A DNA stretch of 64,000 nt from Natrinema sp. DC36 (GTDB lineage Archaea > Halobacteriota > Halobacteria > Halobacteriales > Natrialbaceae). The DNA lies in the NCBI RefSeq assembly GCF_020405225.1, contig NZ_CP084472.1:868001-932000 (forward strand), given 5' to 3'. Made by a program: the position numbers and the translations under genes. Below are positions 44,416 through 53,438 of the stretch, piece after piece. Under the pieces are notes generated by a model. That model did no database searches and was not told the origin of the DNA. It saw nothing but the letters and a program-made list of their open reading frames with translations. Position 1 is the stretch's first letter. The number at the start of each line of letters is the position of its first letter.

Positions 44416-45403
44416 GCTCTCGACGGACGACACGCTACGTGAGCGGACGGACGTCAACAAGTACTGGTTCTGGTTGCTAATCGGAGCCAACCGGTGGGTC
44501 GTCGCCGGTGGGCTCGCTTTACTGATCTTCCTCGTGTTCATGACCTGGGGCGTGATGAAGCCGGTGTCGTTGCACTCGACCATGCAGTCGAGCGACATGG
44601 TCGAGACGGTATTCGCCGGTCTCGTCGGCGCGATCATCACGGGAACGACGCTCGTCGTCTCGATCAATCAGCTCGTCCTCTCCCAGGAGATCGGTTCGCT
44701 CGGGAGCCAGCGTAGTCGGATGGACACGACGGTGGATTTCCGCCAGAACACCGACACCCTCCTCGGGATGACGACGCCCGCCGACCCAGCGGCCTACCTC
44801 CATGCGCTTATCGAAACGAGCGAACAGCGAGCGAGGACACTGCGAGACACACTCTCCGAGACTGAAAACCAGGAGGTCTACAAGAAGGTGGACGAGTACG
44901 TCGACGACCTGTTGGAGAACGCCGACCACGCACGCAACCACCTCGAAGACGCGGATTTCGGCACCTTCGGCGTCGTCTCGCCCGCGCTCGATTACAACTA
45001 CGATCGGAAGATACACAACGTTCGCCGGCTCGGGATGGAGTACGAAGACTCCCTCACCGACGAGGAACGAAGCGCGTTCAGAGATTTGCTCGAGGCGCTC
45101 ACGATGTACGGGGTGGTCCGCGAATACATCAAGGATCTCTACATCCAGTGGGCGCTGGTGAAACTCTCACGAGCCATCCTGTACGCCGCAGTGATTGCAC
45201 TCACCGTCTCTGGGGGGATGGTCGTCTTCGTCGACCTGACAACGTTCTCCGGCACGTTCCTCGGCATCGAGAGCGTTCTCTGGGTTGTTAGCGCCGCGTT
45301 TGCCATCTCAGTGCTGCCATTTCTCCTGTTCACATCCTACATCCTGCGGCTCGCGACGCTCGCCAAACAGACTCTCTCAATGGGACCGCTCATGCTTAGC
45401 TAA
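44408..45403 (+). CDS. Four-span membrane protein of unknown function
   Basis: The 331-residue protein has TM1-TM2 near the N-terminus (W-V-V-A-G-G-L-A-L-L-I-F-L-V-F and V-F-A-G-L-V-G-A-I-I-T-G-T). A soluble helical section of about 150 residues follows (S-E-Q-R-A-R-T-L-R-D-T-L, Y-V-D-D-L-L-E-N-A-D-H), then TM3-TM4 (I-L-Y-A-A-V-I-A-L-T-V and W-V-V-S-A-A-F-A-I-S-V). It is translationally coupled to the DUF4177-like gene. A decayed inverted copy of its 3' end lies at 43976-44105. I recognise no family. Composition is less GC-rich than neighbouring genes. Confidence 0.75.
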   Translation: MSELSTDDTLRERTDVNKYWFWLLIGANRWVVAGGLALLIFLVFMTWGVMKPVSLHSTMQSSDMVETVFAGLVGAIITGTTLVVSINQLVLSQEIGSLGSQRSRMDTTVDFRQNTDTLLGMTTPADPAAYLHALIETSEQRARTLRDTLSETENQEVYKKVDEYVDDLLENADHARNHLEDADFGTFGVVSPALDYNYDRKIHNVRRLGMEYEDSLTDEERSAFRDLLEALTMYGVVREYIKDLYIQWALVKLSRAILYAAVIALTVSGGMVVFVDLTTFSGTFLGIESVLWVVSAAFAISVLPFLLFTSYILRLATLAKQTLSMGPLMLS

Positions 45404-45799
45404 CCGACTACCAGATTCGAACGCGTACTACGCAGGTCGCCTACGTAGTCCGCGAAGGGGCTCGGAGTTCGAACGCACGAAGCACGCTCCGAATATCCAG
45501 TTATCTAACAGTGAGTTCAGTTGGATGGGGTTGGAAAAAGGGATTTGGTGAATCGTCATACGGCGTGGGGTTGTGAGATCTTGGAGGGACGATGATTGAG
45601 CTAATCGCTCTCTTCTCATGGAGTCTTTCAAGGTCGTGGTTAGAACCGTCCCCAAGTAGCGCTTCAAGAACCTATCTCTAACCCATAGAAGTCGACGCAG
45701 TCTAGTGATTCACCAGAGCCTCGAATACATTTCCCGATAACGCTAGCTGCCTGTTGGGCGGCTGTCCGGAGAAATATCGTCTGAGGGGTGGGATGCCGT
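45404..45799. other. Intergenic region with hairpins after the cassette
   Basis: Just after the membrane-protein gene, 45427-45449 can fold as actacg-c-agg around tcg and cct-a-cgtagt, and 45462-45490 holds a looser cggag...ctccg hairpin. These resemble the tiny-loop hairpins at 38.7 kb. The remainder to 45799 is lower in GC and has a minus-strand ORF (45428-45667) with no recognisable content, which I do not accept. Confidence 0.5.
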
Positions 45800-46081
45800 T
45801 CAGGGAGACGTCAGGTCACAATTCCAGCCGGGATCGTGACCGGTGCGGTCGATGAGGTCGGCACGACACGCTGGGCAGTAATCGGGGGTGACGGATTCGC
45901 TTCGAGGGACGTACACCGCGCTGCCGCATTTTATGCACGCATCCGCAACGATAGTCGCACAGTCCGCGCAGACATTGAAGTCGTCAACTGTGAGGTCGCG
46001 CAGGGGTTCGAGTTGTTTATCCAAGAGGTACTCGTCGATGACCGCCTGACAGCTGTGGCACGGTTTCATAGCGATACACAT
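45800..46081 (-). CDS. Small multi-CxxC zinc-ribbon protein
   Basis: The 93-residue protein has four CxxC pairs: C-H-S-C, C-A-D-C, C-I-K-C and C-P-A-C, giving two probable zinc ribbons. Between them is a helical linker (Y-L-L-D-K-Q-L-E-P-L). TATA-like agatatttat on the minus strand (46101-46110) is about 24 nt upstream of the ATG at 46081, favouring that start; ATG at 46069 (MKPCHSC) is an alternative. It may bind nucleic acid or a protein partner. Confidence 0.78.
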   Translation of the reverse strand: MCIAMKPCHSCQAVIDEYLLDKQLEPLRDLTVDDFNVCADCATIVADACIKCGSAVYVPRSESVTPDYCPACRADLIDRTGHDPGWNCDLTSP

Positions 46082-46255
46082 CGGTCCATGTTACCATACC
46101 ATAAATATCTGTCTCCGTGAGCGACGGACGGACGCACTGTAGTCTAGGTAAACGTATTGGGGTCAGGGTGAATACCGTCTCTTTCGAACTGTTGCCGGCC
46201 CCTGGCCGGCGCGTTCCAGCTCTCCGATGACGAAATTCCAGAATCCGCTCCGGAG

Positions 46256-47668
46256 TTATGCGAACGGGAAGATCGTCGAGAGTAGTAAGCTCGTGAGTAG
46301 CCCGGAGACGGAGATAATCGTCGTCAGGACGGTCCACGTCTGGAGCGTCTCGCCCAGCGTGAGCCCGCCGATTTCCTTCACCAGCCAGAAGCCGGAGTCG
46401 TTGTACCACGAGAAGATGTTGGCGCCCGCACCGATCGCCATCACGAGGTAGGCGGTGTGGACCTCGAGCTGGCCGGTAAGGGGTGCCATGATCCCGGCGG
46501 CCGTCAGCATCGCGGCCGTCGCCGAGCCCTGTGCGATACGAACGATCGCGGCGATGAGCCAGGCGGTGACCAGCAGGCCGATACCGATGTCCTGGAGGCC
46601 GCCTGCGAGATAGCTCCCGATCCCCGAGGCCGCGAGGAGGGCCCCGAACGCGCCGCCGGCGGCGGTGATGGCCGCAATGTTCCCGCCGCTTTTCAGCGCT
46701 TCCGTGAGTTCGTCGGCCCACTCGTCACGGGAGAGGTCGTTGTGTCGCATGAAGGAGTACGCCGCGGCGAGGGCGGCGACCGTGAGCGCGACGTTCTTGT
46801 TCCCGAGGAAGGCGGCGACCGGTCGAATGGTTTCGAGCGACGGCACGACGTCTCCGAACCCGTCGACGACGGTCAGTGACGCGATGAGGACGACCGCCAG
46901 GATGATCGGTGCCGAGGCCTCGAGCATGCCCGGCAGGGCGCTGGTCGGCTTCTCGGCGACGTCCTCTAGCTCCTCGGTCGTCGTCGACATCGTGTCGCGA
47001 AGCGGGATGTCGAGCCTGGCGTTGATCCACCGGCCGTAGACGAGCCCGGCGAGGATCGCCGCCGGGATCGCGGTCGCGATTCCGATGGCGATCGTTGCTC
47101 CCAGATCCGTCCCCAACTCCGCTGCGACGGCCAGCGGTCCCGGCGTCGGAGGGACGAAGACGTGCGTCGTCGCCGCACCGGCTCCCACGACGACGATGAA
47201 CAATGTATAATCCCGACCCACGCGGGCGCGCATCGAGCGTGCGAGGGGCGCCATGAGGTAGAAGACGCTGTCGAAGAAGACGGGCACGGCCAGGAAGGAA
47301 CTGCTCCCGAGCAGGGAGATGTCCGAGTTGGACTCGCCGAGGATGTTCTGAAAGCCCCGGATGATCCGCTGGGCCGCCCCGCTCTCGAGCATCGATTTGC
47401 CGATGACTGCTGCCATCAGGATCGGGATCCCGATTCCAGCCATGTTCTCTCCGAACGCGGTCGCAACTCGAGAGCCGGCATCGGCCGCGCTGAAGTCGGC
47501 GACGAAGACCGTGTTGACGACGCCGACGGTGAACGCCGCGATAATCAATCCGATGAACGCCGGGAGGTCGAGCCACACCAGCAACGCGACGACTGCGACG
47601 AGACCGACGATGAACGTGATCAACGGGCTATGCGCGAACTCGACCGCCTGTAGCGGCACGTACGCCAT
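46256..47668 (-). CDS. GntP-family gluconate/organic-acid permease
   Basis: The 470-residue protein has about 12 TM helices. Family segments include G-E-N-M-A-G-I-G-I-P-I-L-M-A-A-V-I-G, P-V-F-F-D-S-V-F-Y-L-M-A-P-L, H-V-F-V-P-P-T-P-G-P-L-A-V-A and Q-G-S-A-T-A-A-M-L-T-A-A. The P-P-T-P-G-P motif is the GntP substrate-region signature. It imports a sugar acid or hydroxy acid. It is downstream of mcl on the same strand but separated by 266 nt, so it may have its own promoter. Confidence 0.92.
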   Translation of the reverse strand: MAYVPLQAVEFAHSPLITFIVGLVAVVALLVWLDLPAFIGLIIAAFTVGVVNTVFVADFSAADAGSRVATAFGENMAGIGIPILMAAVIGKSMLESGAAQRIIRGFQNILGESNSDISLLGSSSFLAVPVFFDSVFYLMAPLARSMRARVGRDYTLFIVVVGAGAATTHVFVPPTPGPLAVAAELGTDLGATIAIGIATAIPAAILAGLVYGRWINARLDIPLRDTMSTTTEELEDVAEKPTSALPGMLEASAPIILAVVLIASLTVVDGFGDVVPSLETIRPVAAFLGNKNVALTVAALAAAYSFMRHNDLSRDEWADELTEALKSGGNIAAITAAGGAFGALLAASGIGSYLAGGLQDIGIGLLVTAWLIAAIVRIAQGSATAAMLTAAGIMAPLTGQLEVHTAYLVMAIGAGANIFSWYNDSGFWLVKEIGGLTLGETLQTWTVLTTIISVSGLLTSLLLSTIFPFA

Positions 47669-47759
47669 AGGTGTGGCTCGTATGGAATATATTGCCGTTG
47701 TTAGTACTTACGAAGATAGTAAATAATTATCAGCAGATTGCCACCCAATAACTGAATAC

Positions 47760-47850
47760 CGTGCGTGGCGTTCGATGCGTCGGTGAGACGGTCTACCGGC
47801 GCATCCAGCGCTCGCTGGAAGCGCTCTCTGAGCCTCGTCTCTCGCCTGCG
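47760..47850. other. Hairpins between mcl and gntP
   Basis: ccagcg-ct-cgctgg (47805-47818) is a perfect 6-bp-arm hairpin, preceded by ggt-agac/gtct-acc arms near 47782-47797. They sit 117 nt after the mcl stop on the minus strand and may mark the end or processing of the methylaspartate operon transcript. Confidence 0.4.
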
Positions 47851-47934
47851 GGGCAGCGGAAAACGGCAGCCGACGATTCTCCGAAGGAAAAATCGAACTC
47901 AGTCAGTTACCCGGTTCAGGCGCTCACGCGCCCC

Positions 47935-48978
47935 TCAGCGATACGACAGTTCGAGTTCGCGCGCTCGATCGAGTAGCTCCGCGTCGTAGTAGTCCTCGGT
48001 CTGTGCGGGTCGAATGCCGTCGATCGCACGGACCTGCTGGACCGTGTTGCGGAAGTTCTTGAAGGTGGCCTCGTCGACCATCTGGCCGTCGATGGTGACC
48101 GCGCCGGTGCCCTCGCGCTTGGCCTCGTTGAAGCGCTCGATCTTGTGGACGTCGCGCTCGAGTTCCTCGGGCGTGGGCATGTGGACGGTGTTGGCCTGAA
48201 TCGTCTGCTTGGGGTACAGCGACCAGGAGCCGTCGAGACCGAGCTGGGCCTCGTGTTCGACCTGATCCGCGTAGGCGTCCGCGTTGTAGTAGGTTAAGCC
48301 AGCACGCTCCTTGAACAGGTCGTCGAAGGGGCCGCCGATCGAGAGCAGGCCCGCGGCGCTGGACTCGTTCGAGAGGGCTTCGAGCAGGCCGTCCCAGCGG
48401 GGCATGCCGTCGCCGAGGTCGCGACCGCCGAGTTCGGCGGCGTAGTCGACGGGCCCGAAGACGAGCGCGGTGAGCCGGGAGTCCTCGCCGAACTTGGAAA
48501 TTTCGCGCAGATCGGAGCGCGCGCGGCCGGTCTCGATGATGATCGAGAGGCCGATCGAGCCGTCGTCGTAGCCGTGTTCGGCCTCGGCTTCGGCGACGAC
48601 CTCGGCGGCGCGCTTGACGTCCTCGAGGCGGCCGACCTTGGGGACGACGACGCCGTCGATCTCGTCGCCGATTTCGCCGACGAGGCGATCGATCTGGTTG
48701 CGCCCCTTGTCACAGTACTCCTCGTCCTCGTAGCTCCACTCGACGCGGGGCCAGATCTCGCCGGGGAAGTCGTACTGGGGAACCTTCTCGATGGTGTTCT
48801 CGAGGCCCTCGGCTTTCATGTCCGGTGCCGTCCCGTCTTCCATGTCGGGGACGAGCCAGTCGGGGGCCTGGAACCCCTCCGCCTCGAGGGCGGAGACGAG
48901 GTACTTCGCCGAGTCGTCTTTCGGAACGGCGGCCGGTGCGGTCTGGAACGTACGGCAGAGTCGGATGTCGTCAGTCAT
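47935..48978 (-). CDS. mcl: L-malyl-CoA/beta-methylmalyl-CoA lyase
   Basis: The 347-residue HpcH/CitE-fold enzyme has W-L-V-P-D-M-E-D-G-T-A-P-D-M, G-V-V-V-P-K-V-G-R-L-E-D-V, I-I-E-T-G-R-A-R and F-G-P-V-D-Y-A-A-E-L. It cleaves beta-methylmalyl-CoA to glyoxylate and propionyl-CoA and can also act on malyl-CoA. It is the last gene of the mamA-mamB-mal-mch-mcl run, 54 nt after mch. Its placement identifies it as the cycle lyase rather than a citrate-lyase beta subunit. Confidence 0.92.
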   Translation of the reverse strand: MTDDIRLCRTFQTAPAAVPKDDSAKYLVSALEAEGFQAPDWLVPDMEDGTAPDMKAEGLENTIEKVPQYDFPGEIWPRVEWSYEDEEYCDKGRNQIDRLVGEIGDEIDGVVVPKVGRLEDVKRAAEVVAEAEAEHGYDDGSIGLSIIIETGRARSDLREISKFGEDSRLTALVFGPVDYAAELGGRDLGDGMPRWDGLLEALSNESSAAGLLSIGGPFDDLFKERAGLTYYNADAYADQVEHEAQLGLDGSWSLYPKQTIQANTVHMPTPEELERDVHKIERFNEAKREGTGAVTIDGQMVDEATFKNFRNTVQQVRAIDGIRPAQTEDYYDAELLDRARELELSYR

Positions 48979-49032
48979 GTGTATCTGTCTGAATTCGCGG
49001 TTGTCTGCGGGCGTTTATGATGGTCGTTCGTG

Positions 49033-50100
49033 TTAGTTAGAACGCTTTCGAATCTCCGCGGTTCGGGTCCCGGAGTAGACGGGTTCGTCGTCCTGGTTGA
49101 ACGCAATGTGCTCGAAGGTGACGGTGCCCGCCTCGTCGCTCGAGGCGTCCGCCTCGGCCTCGAGAACACGCGTGAAGGCGTAGACGGTGTCGCCGACGGC
49201 GACGAACGTGTGGAACGATTCGTCGTCGAAGCCGACCTCGCGCCACGTTTCTTCGTCCGAGCGGGCGTGGCCCAGCGCGGTCGATCGAGTCACGTCGCCG
49301 TAGGTGACGATACTGCCCGACGGCGAGTCGCTCATCACGTCGACGTTGTGGTGCTGTTTAGCCGTGTTGAGCGTCGAAAGCGGTAGCGAGGCGACGGTCA
49401 CGTCGTCCTGCGTCCGGCCGCGCTCGTGGCGATAAGCGACGGCGGCGTTCTCGCCGTCGGCTTCCTCGAGGGCGTCGACGAAGTCCTCGAAGTAGCCGCC
49501 CTCGGGCGCGATGAACTCCTCGGGGAGTTCGGGGCCGTCGTCGGCGTCGTCCTCGGCGGTTGCGGCACCGCTTCCGTCCGTCGCGAGGGGTTCCCGGCGC
49601 GGGATCATGTTCGTCCGCTCGTAGGAACAGAGCACGTCGCCGGTTTCGGCGTCTTTCCCGCGGGTGCGCCAGGAGACGATGCCGTACTCGGGTCGGGAAC
49701 TCGAGGTCGCGCGGTTGACGACCTCGCTCTCAACGTGGAGTTCGGTGCCCGTGTAGACCGGGGCAGTGGGGAACCGGACGTCGGTACGTCCGAGGAAGTA
49801 GCCGCCCTTCTCGCTGAGATCTTCGACGGTGATGCCGAGGGTGGCTGCGGTGAGATAGTCCGGGTGAACCGGCGGTTCGTCGAAGCCGCGTTCCGCGGCG
49901 GCGTCGCGCCGCCAGTAGGCGGGGTCGTGGTTCAGGGTCTGGCTCATCCAGGACTCGTTGCCGAACTGGGTGAGCGTGAGGCCGGGGTCGTGTTCGATGA
50001 CGTCCCCCTCCTCGAAGTCCTCGAAGCAGTTACCCTTCTCCTTGGTCTCGACATCCTCGAGTACCTGTGCGAACGTGTCCGGATCGGTCCAATCAGTCAT
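49033..50100 (-). CDS. mch: Mesaconyl-CoA hydratase (beta-methylmalyl-CoA dehydratase)
   Basis: The 355-residue MaoC-like double-hot-dog protein has G-N-C-F-E-D-F-E-E-G-D-V-I-E-H at the start, then N-H-D-P-A-Y-W-R-R, F-L-G-R-T-D-V-R-F-P-T-A-P-V-Y and H-N-V-D-V-M-S-D-S-P-S-G-S-I. It hydrates mesaconyl-C1-CoA to beta-methylmalyl-CoA. The start overlaps the mal stop by 8 nt. An acidic linker lies near residue 165-185. Confidence 0.92.
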   Translation of the reverse strand: MTDWTDPDTFAQVLEDVETKEKGNCFEDFEEGDVIEHDPGLTLTQFGNESWMSQTLNHDPAYWRRDAAAERGFDEPPVHPDYLTAATLGITVEDLSEKGGYFLGRTDVRFPTAPVYTGTELHVESEVVNRATSSSRPEYGIVSWRTRGKDAETGDVLCSYERTNMIPRREPLATDGSGAATAEDDADDGPELPEEFIAPEGGYFEDFVDALEEADGENAAVAYRHERGRTQDDVTVASLPLSTLNTAKQHHNVDVMSDSPSGSIVTYGDVTRSTALGHARSDEETWREVGFDDESFHTFVAVGDTVYAFTRVLEAEADASSDEAGTVTFEHIAFNQDDEPVYSGTRTAEIRKRSN

Positions 50101-51376
50101 CTGCAGTCACCTCGTCCGTCTCCGCGTCAGTTGGTAACTGTTCTCGTTTGCGTCGAGCGACCGTCCGTCGCATCTCGTTTTCGACGATCATATAGCCCTC
50201 GTCGAAGCCCATGCCGGGCTTCGCGAGCACCTGCGCGGCGTTCGTCGCGAGCGCGACGTGAGCGCAGGCGCGTGCGGAGGTCTCCGTCTCGTTACAGGTG
50301 CCTCCGAGGTAGGCGCGGGTATCTGTCCCATCGCAGTAGCGGACCGCCTGTCCGCTGCGGTGGATCCCGCCCAGGTCGGGCGTTTTGACCTGCACGAGGT
50401 CTGCCGCGCCCGCGTCGACGAACGCCTGCACGTCCTCGAAGGTGTTACACCACTCGTCGGCCACGATGTCGACGCCGACGTTGGCAGCGTCGAGCCCCTC
50501 GCGGAGTTCGACCATCGCGTCGATCTGGTCGGCCCGGTCGCCGACGTCCATCGGCCCCTCGATCTGAATCGGGTAGGGGGCCGCGGCTTCCTCGAGCGCG
50601 GCGAAGTAGTCGACCACTTCGTCGCGATCGTAGGGTGCGCCGAAGATCTCGCCGATCATGCCGTAGACGTCGATGTGGAAGCGGGGCTCGTACCCCTCGG
50701 GGCCCAGTTCCTGAGAGCGCTCGACGAGCCATTCGACGTACTCGAGGAGGACCTCGCCGTTCTCGCCGATCTTCTCGACGCTGTTGATCAGCGCGTGGGG
50801 CAGGACCGGGACGCCCTTGACGAACATCTTCTCCGTGTTGTTGTAGCGGTCGTCGCCGGACTGGCCGAAGACCGGCACCGGCTCCGTCGCGGGCTCGGTA
50901 CCCAGCGCGTCTGCCATGACGTCCGTCTGCGTCGTCTTCTCGGCTTCAGCAGCCGCGGCGAGAAGCGCCTGCGAGACGCCGTAGCGGATCGCCGTGTGGA
51001 GTCGGTCGCCATCCACCTGCAACTCCTCGAGCAGCTCCGCGTTGTCGAGGAACTCGGTCGCATCTCGGCCCTCGAGTTCGTCGGCGACGGGGCCCTCGAT
51101 GACGGGGGCGTACTCCTCGGCTTTGAACAGCGGGTCGCGCCCGCCGGCACCGGAGTACTGGACCGCGGCGCAGTCGCCTCGGACCACGGTGCCGTCGGCG
51201 AGTTCGATGTCGACGATGATCGTTTCGCCGGCCTGGCGAATCTCGTCGAAGCCGTCGGTGACCGGCTCGCCCTCGTAGGTGAAGCCGTCGTGTTCCGCTC
51301 CTTGCTTGATCGCGCGCTGGTCGTCGAAGAAGAACCCGGAGTAGCCGGGCGTTGCGTATATTCCTGTAATGTTCAT
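50093..51376 (-). CDS. mal: Methylaspartate ammonia-lyase
   Basis: The 427-residue enolase-superfamily enzyme begins M-N-I-T-G-I-Y-A-T-P-G-Y-S-G-F-F-F-D-D-Q-R-A-I, has F-H-I-D-V-Y-G-M-I-G-E and Q-I-E-G-P-M-D-V-G-D-R metal-ligand strands, V-A-D-E-W-C-N-T and Q-V-K-T-P-D-L-G-G-I-H (catalytic Lys). It removes ammonia from threo-3-methylaspartate to give mesaconate. Its ATG overlaps the mamB stop by 4 nt (ATGA). Confidence 0.95.
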   Translation of the reverse strand: MNITGIYATPGYSGFFFDDQRAIKQGAEHDGFTYEGEPVTDGFDEIRQAGETIIVDIELADGTVVRGDCAAVQYSGAGGRDPLFKAEEYAPVIEGPVADELEGRDATEFLDNAELLEELQVDGDRLHTAIRYGVSQALLAAAAEAEKTTQTDVMADALGTEPATEPVPVFGQSGDDRYNNTEKMFVKGVPVLPHALINSVEKIGENGEVLLEYVEWLVERSQELGPEGYEPRFHIDVYGMIGEIFGAPYDRDEVVDYFAALEEAAAPYPIQIEGPMDVGDRADQIDAMVELREGLDAANVGVDIVADEWCNTFEDVQAFVDAGAADLVQVKTPDLGGIHRSGQAVRYCDGTDTRAYLGGTCNETETSARACAHVALATNAAQVLAKPGMGFDEGYMIVENEMRRTVARRKREQLPTDAETDEVTADD

Positions 51377-52812
51377 GGTGATGCGTCACCCTGCGGTCGG
51401 CCGATGAGCTTGCCATCGCTGATCGCGTCGACGTCGTCCGCGACCATCCGGAACGACTGCTCGCGCCCTTCGGTGTCCGCGCGCTGGGACAGTCGGGCGC
51501 GGTGAATCTCCTTGATGTCCTCGTCCATCTCGAGGTCGGCCCACTCGAAGATGCGGACGCGACCGTCGTCGTCTCGCGCGGGCAGGACGGCACCTGCCGC
51601 GCTGTCGCTGGGTGCGAAGGGGACGTCGAGCGCACCGGAGTCGAAGGCCTTGAGCGTTCCCTGGACGACGTCGCCGTCGCCGTGCTCGAAGATGGTGTCC
51701 ATCAGACAGCGGGTTTCGCGCTCGATGAGGTCCTGTTCCTCTTCGATGCCGTCGATGTCGATCTGCTGTTCGATCGCCATGTCGATGACCTGGCGCGTCG
51801 TGCGCAGGCCGGCCGAGTTGGCCTCCATGGTCGGCACCCCCTGGAACTCCTGGGGCGACTTGGTGATGACCTTGTCCGGCTGGGCGATGGCGGCGGTCAT
51901 GCCGCCGAAGCTGATGACGCCGTTCGCGCGGGCCTCGTCCGGCGGGAAGCCGCCCATCCACTCGTGGAAGACGGTGGTCACGACGACCTCGTCGGGCAGA
52001 TACTCGTTGCCCAGCTTCTTGAGCGCGTGCAGGGCGGCAACGTCCTGGACGATGTTGCCGACCTGACCGTAGCCGAGCGTGATCGAGCGCACGCCCTGGG
52101 TCGCCGCTAACTTCCCCTCGACGAGCATGATCGCGATCGCGATCGAGGGCGGGACGAGGGTACCGGTGAGCGGCCCGAACGGCTCGCGGTTGATCCGCAC
52201 GCCGCGTTCGGTGTAGGCTCCCGCCAGCCGGTCGACGAACTGCCACTTCTCGATGGTCTCCTCGAGGCCGTGGCGTTTCGTGTACGGAATGTTGTAGGAG
52301 ATCGGGCCCCCCTCGAAGCTCTGGAAACCGCCGGCAAAGGTGATCGCCGCGAGCAGCCGGGCGTCCGGGGTGCCGTGGCGCACCTCGATCGGCGCGTCGA
52401 CCGCGTCGATCAGTTCGCGACAGCCGTCGACTCCGTGATTGACGGCCGGGAAGCCGTTCAGGGTGTCGTCGCCCGTCTCGAGGGCCTTGTCGAGGCCCTG
52501 CTGGGCCTTCTCGTATTCGTTGTCACGCGTGTACGAGTCGATCGTGGTCGGGAGGAGATCCGCCTGGCCCTCCTCGAGGAGGTATCGCAGGAGTTCGATC
52601 TGGTCGTCGAGCCGGGGCACCCCGGCTCGCGGCTGGAGAAGGGGTTTGTCGGCTGACTCGAGGACGTCGGCGAATCGCTTGTGGTCGGGCAGCGACTCGT
52701 GGTACGCGATTGCGTCCTCGAAGTCGACGTCTTCGCCCGTGTGCCAGCCGGATCGGATCTCTTCGTCGATACGCCGTAGCTCGTCGGATGGAATGCGTTC
52801 GTCTCGTATCAT
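51373..52812 (-). CDS. mamB: Glutamate mutase epsilon subunit
   Basis: The 479-residue TIM-barrel subunit has R-A-G-V-P-R-L-D-D-Q-I-E-L-L, F-P-A-V-N-H-G-V-D, V-R-H-G-T-P-D-A-R-L-L and E-P-F-G-P-L-T-G-T-L-V-P-P. It binds glutamate and, with MamA, carries adenosylcobalamin for the carbon-skeleton rearrangement to 3-methylaspartate. It starts 8 nt after the mamA stop and is coupled to mal at its own stop. Confidence 0.95.
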   Translation of the reverse strand: MIRDERIPSDELRRIDEEIRSGWHTGEDVDFEDAIAYHESLPDHKRFADVLESADKPLLQPRAGVPRLDDQIELLRYLLEEGQADLLPTTIDSYTRDNEYEKAQQGLDKALETGDDTLNGFPAVNHGVDGCRELIDAVDAPIEVRHGTPDARLLAAITFAGGFQSFEGGPISYNIPYTKRHGLEETIEKWQFVDRLAGAYTERGVRINREPFGPLTGTLVPPSIAIAIMLVEGKLAATQGVRSITLGYGQVGNIVQDVAALHALKKLGNEYLPDEVVVTTVFHEWMGGFPPDEARANGVISFGGMTAAIAQPDKVITKSPQEFQGVPTMEANSAGLRTTRQVIDMAIEQQIDIDGIEEEQDLIERETRCLMDTIFEHGDGDVVQGTLKAFDSGALDVPFAPSDSAAGAVLPARDDDGRVRIFEWADLEMDEDIKEIHRARLSQRADTEGREQSFRMVADDVDAISDGKLIGRPQGDASP

Positions 52813-52820
52813 CTAGACAT

Positions 52821-53261
52821 CTACGAACTGATAGTCGCCCGTTCCGACTCCGTCGGTTTGATCTGGAGATCTTCGCGGAGCGCGGCGATCGCGTCTTCGG
52901 GATCGGTTTCGGAATCGAAGACGCGGTCGAATCCGAGCTCCCGGAACGTTTTCCGGGTCTGTTCGAACTCGTCCTGTCCGACGGCGAGGTTGCCGCCGAT
53001 GTAGCTGACCGCGTCGACGTCCGCGTCCTCGAGGACGCTGTGGAATCCCTGGCAGTCCTGCTCGGCGTGGCCGTAGAGCGAGGAGACCAGTACGGCCTCC
53101 GCGTCGTGCGCTACTGCGGCCTCGGCAAAGTCCTCCTGAGAGGTCTGGACGCCGAGGTTCACGACATCGAAGCCGGCTGCACTGAAGGCTTGCTCTAAGA
53201 TTGTGATGCCAACGACGTGGGCATCGGAGCCGATCACGCCGAGGACGACCGTTTGGGACAT
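52821..53261 (-). CDS. mamA: Glutamate mutase sigma (cobalamin-binding) subunit
   Basis: The 146-residue product has the B12-binding G-S-D-A-H-V-V-G signature (D-x-H-x-x-G) near residue 10, V-L-V-S-S-L-Y-G-H-A-E-Q-D and Y-I-G-G-N-L-A-V-G. Adenosylcobalamin binds base-off through that His. The ATG at 53261 (MSQTVVLGVIG) lies about 30 nt after a TATA-like ggtttatagg on the minus strand, whereas the ATG at 53276 is too close to it. Confidence 0.94.
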   Translation of the reverse strand: MSQTVVLGVIGSDAHVVGITILEQAFSAAGFDVVNLGVQTSQEDFAEAAVAHDAEAVLVSSLYGHAEQDCQGFHSVLEDADVDAVSYIGGNLAVGQDEFEQTRKTFRELGFDRVFDSETDPEDAIAALREDLQIKPTESERATISS

Positions 53262-53286
53262 CGTACTCGAAACCATGATGGACCGG

Positions 53287-53296
53287 CCTATAAACC
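53287..53296 (-). promoter_or_regulatory. TATA box for the methylaspartate operon
   Basis: Minus-strand ggtttatagg lies 26-35 nt upstream of the mamA ATG at 53261, giving a near-leaderless start for the five-gene operon. A perfect palindrome tccttaagga (53319-53328) sits further upstream between mamA and mct and is a candidate regulator site. Confidence 0.55.
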
Positions 53297-53438
53297 TAAT
53301 GATCTTCCATGATAATATTCCTTAAGGATCCTAACAGCGTCTCTATGGCTGGTATTCACATGGCAGGTGGTACCGGGAAACAACTACATGATCGATGGTA
53401 AGGGTTTTGGTACTGGTTTGGAAAGGAGGCGTACAGAC

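Noticed and set aside
45428-45667. 79-codon minus-strand ORF after the cassette, possible transposase remnant
   Set aside because: No transposase motif (DDE/HUH) or terminal inverted repeat could be found, and the composition is uninformative.
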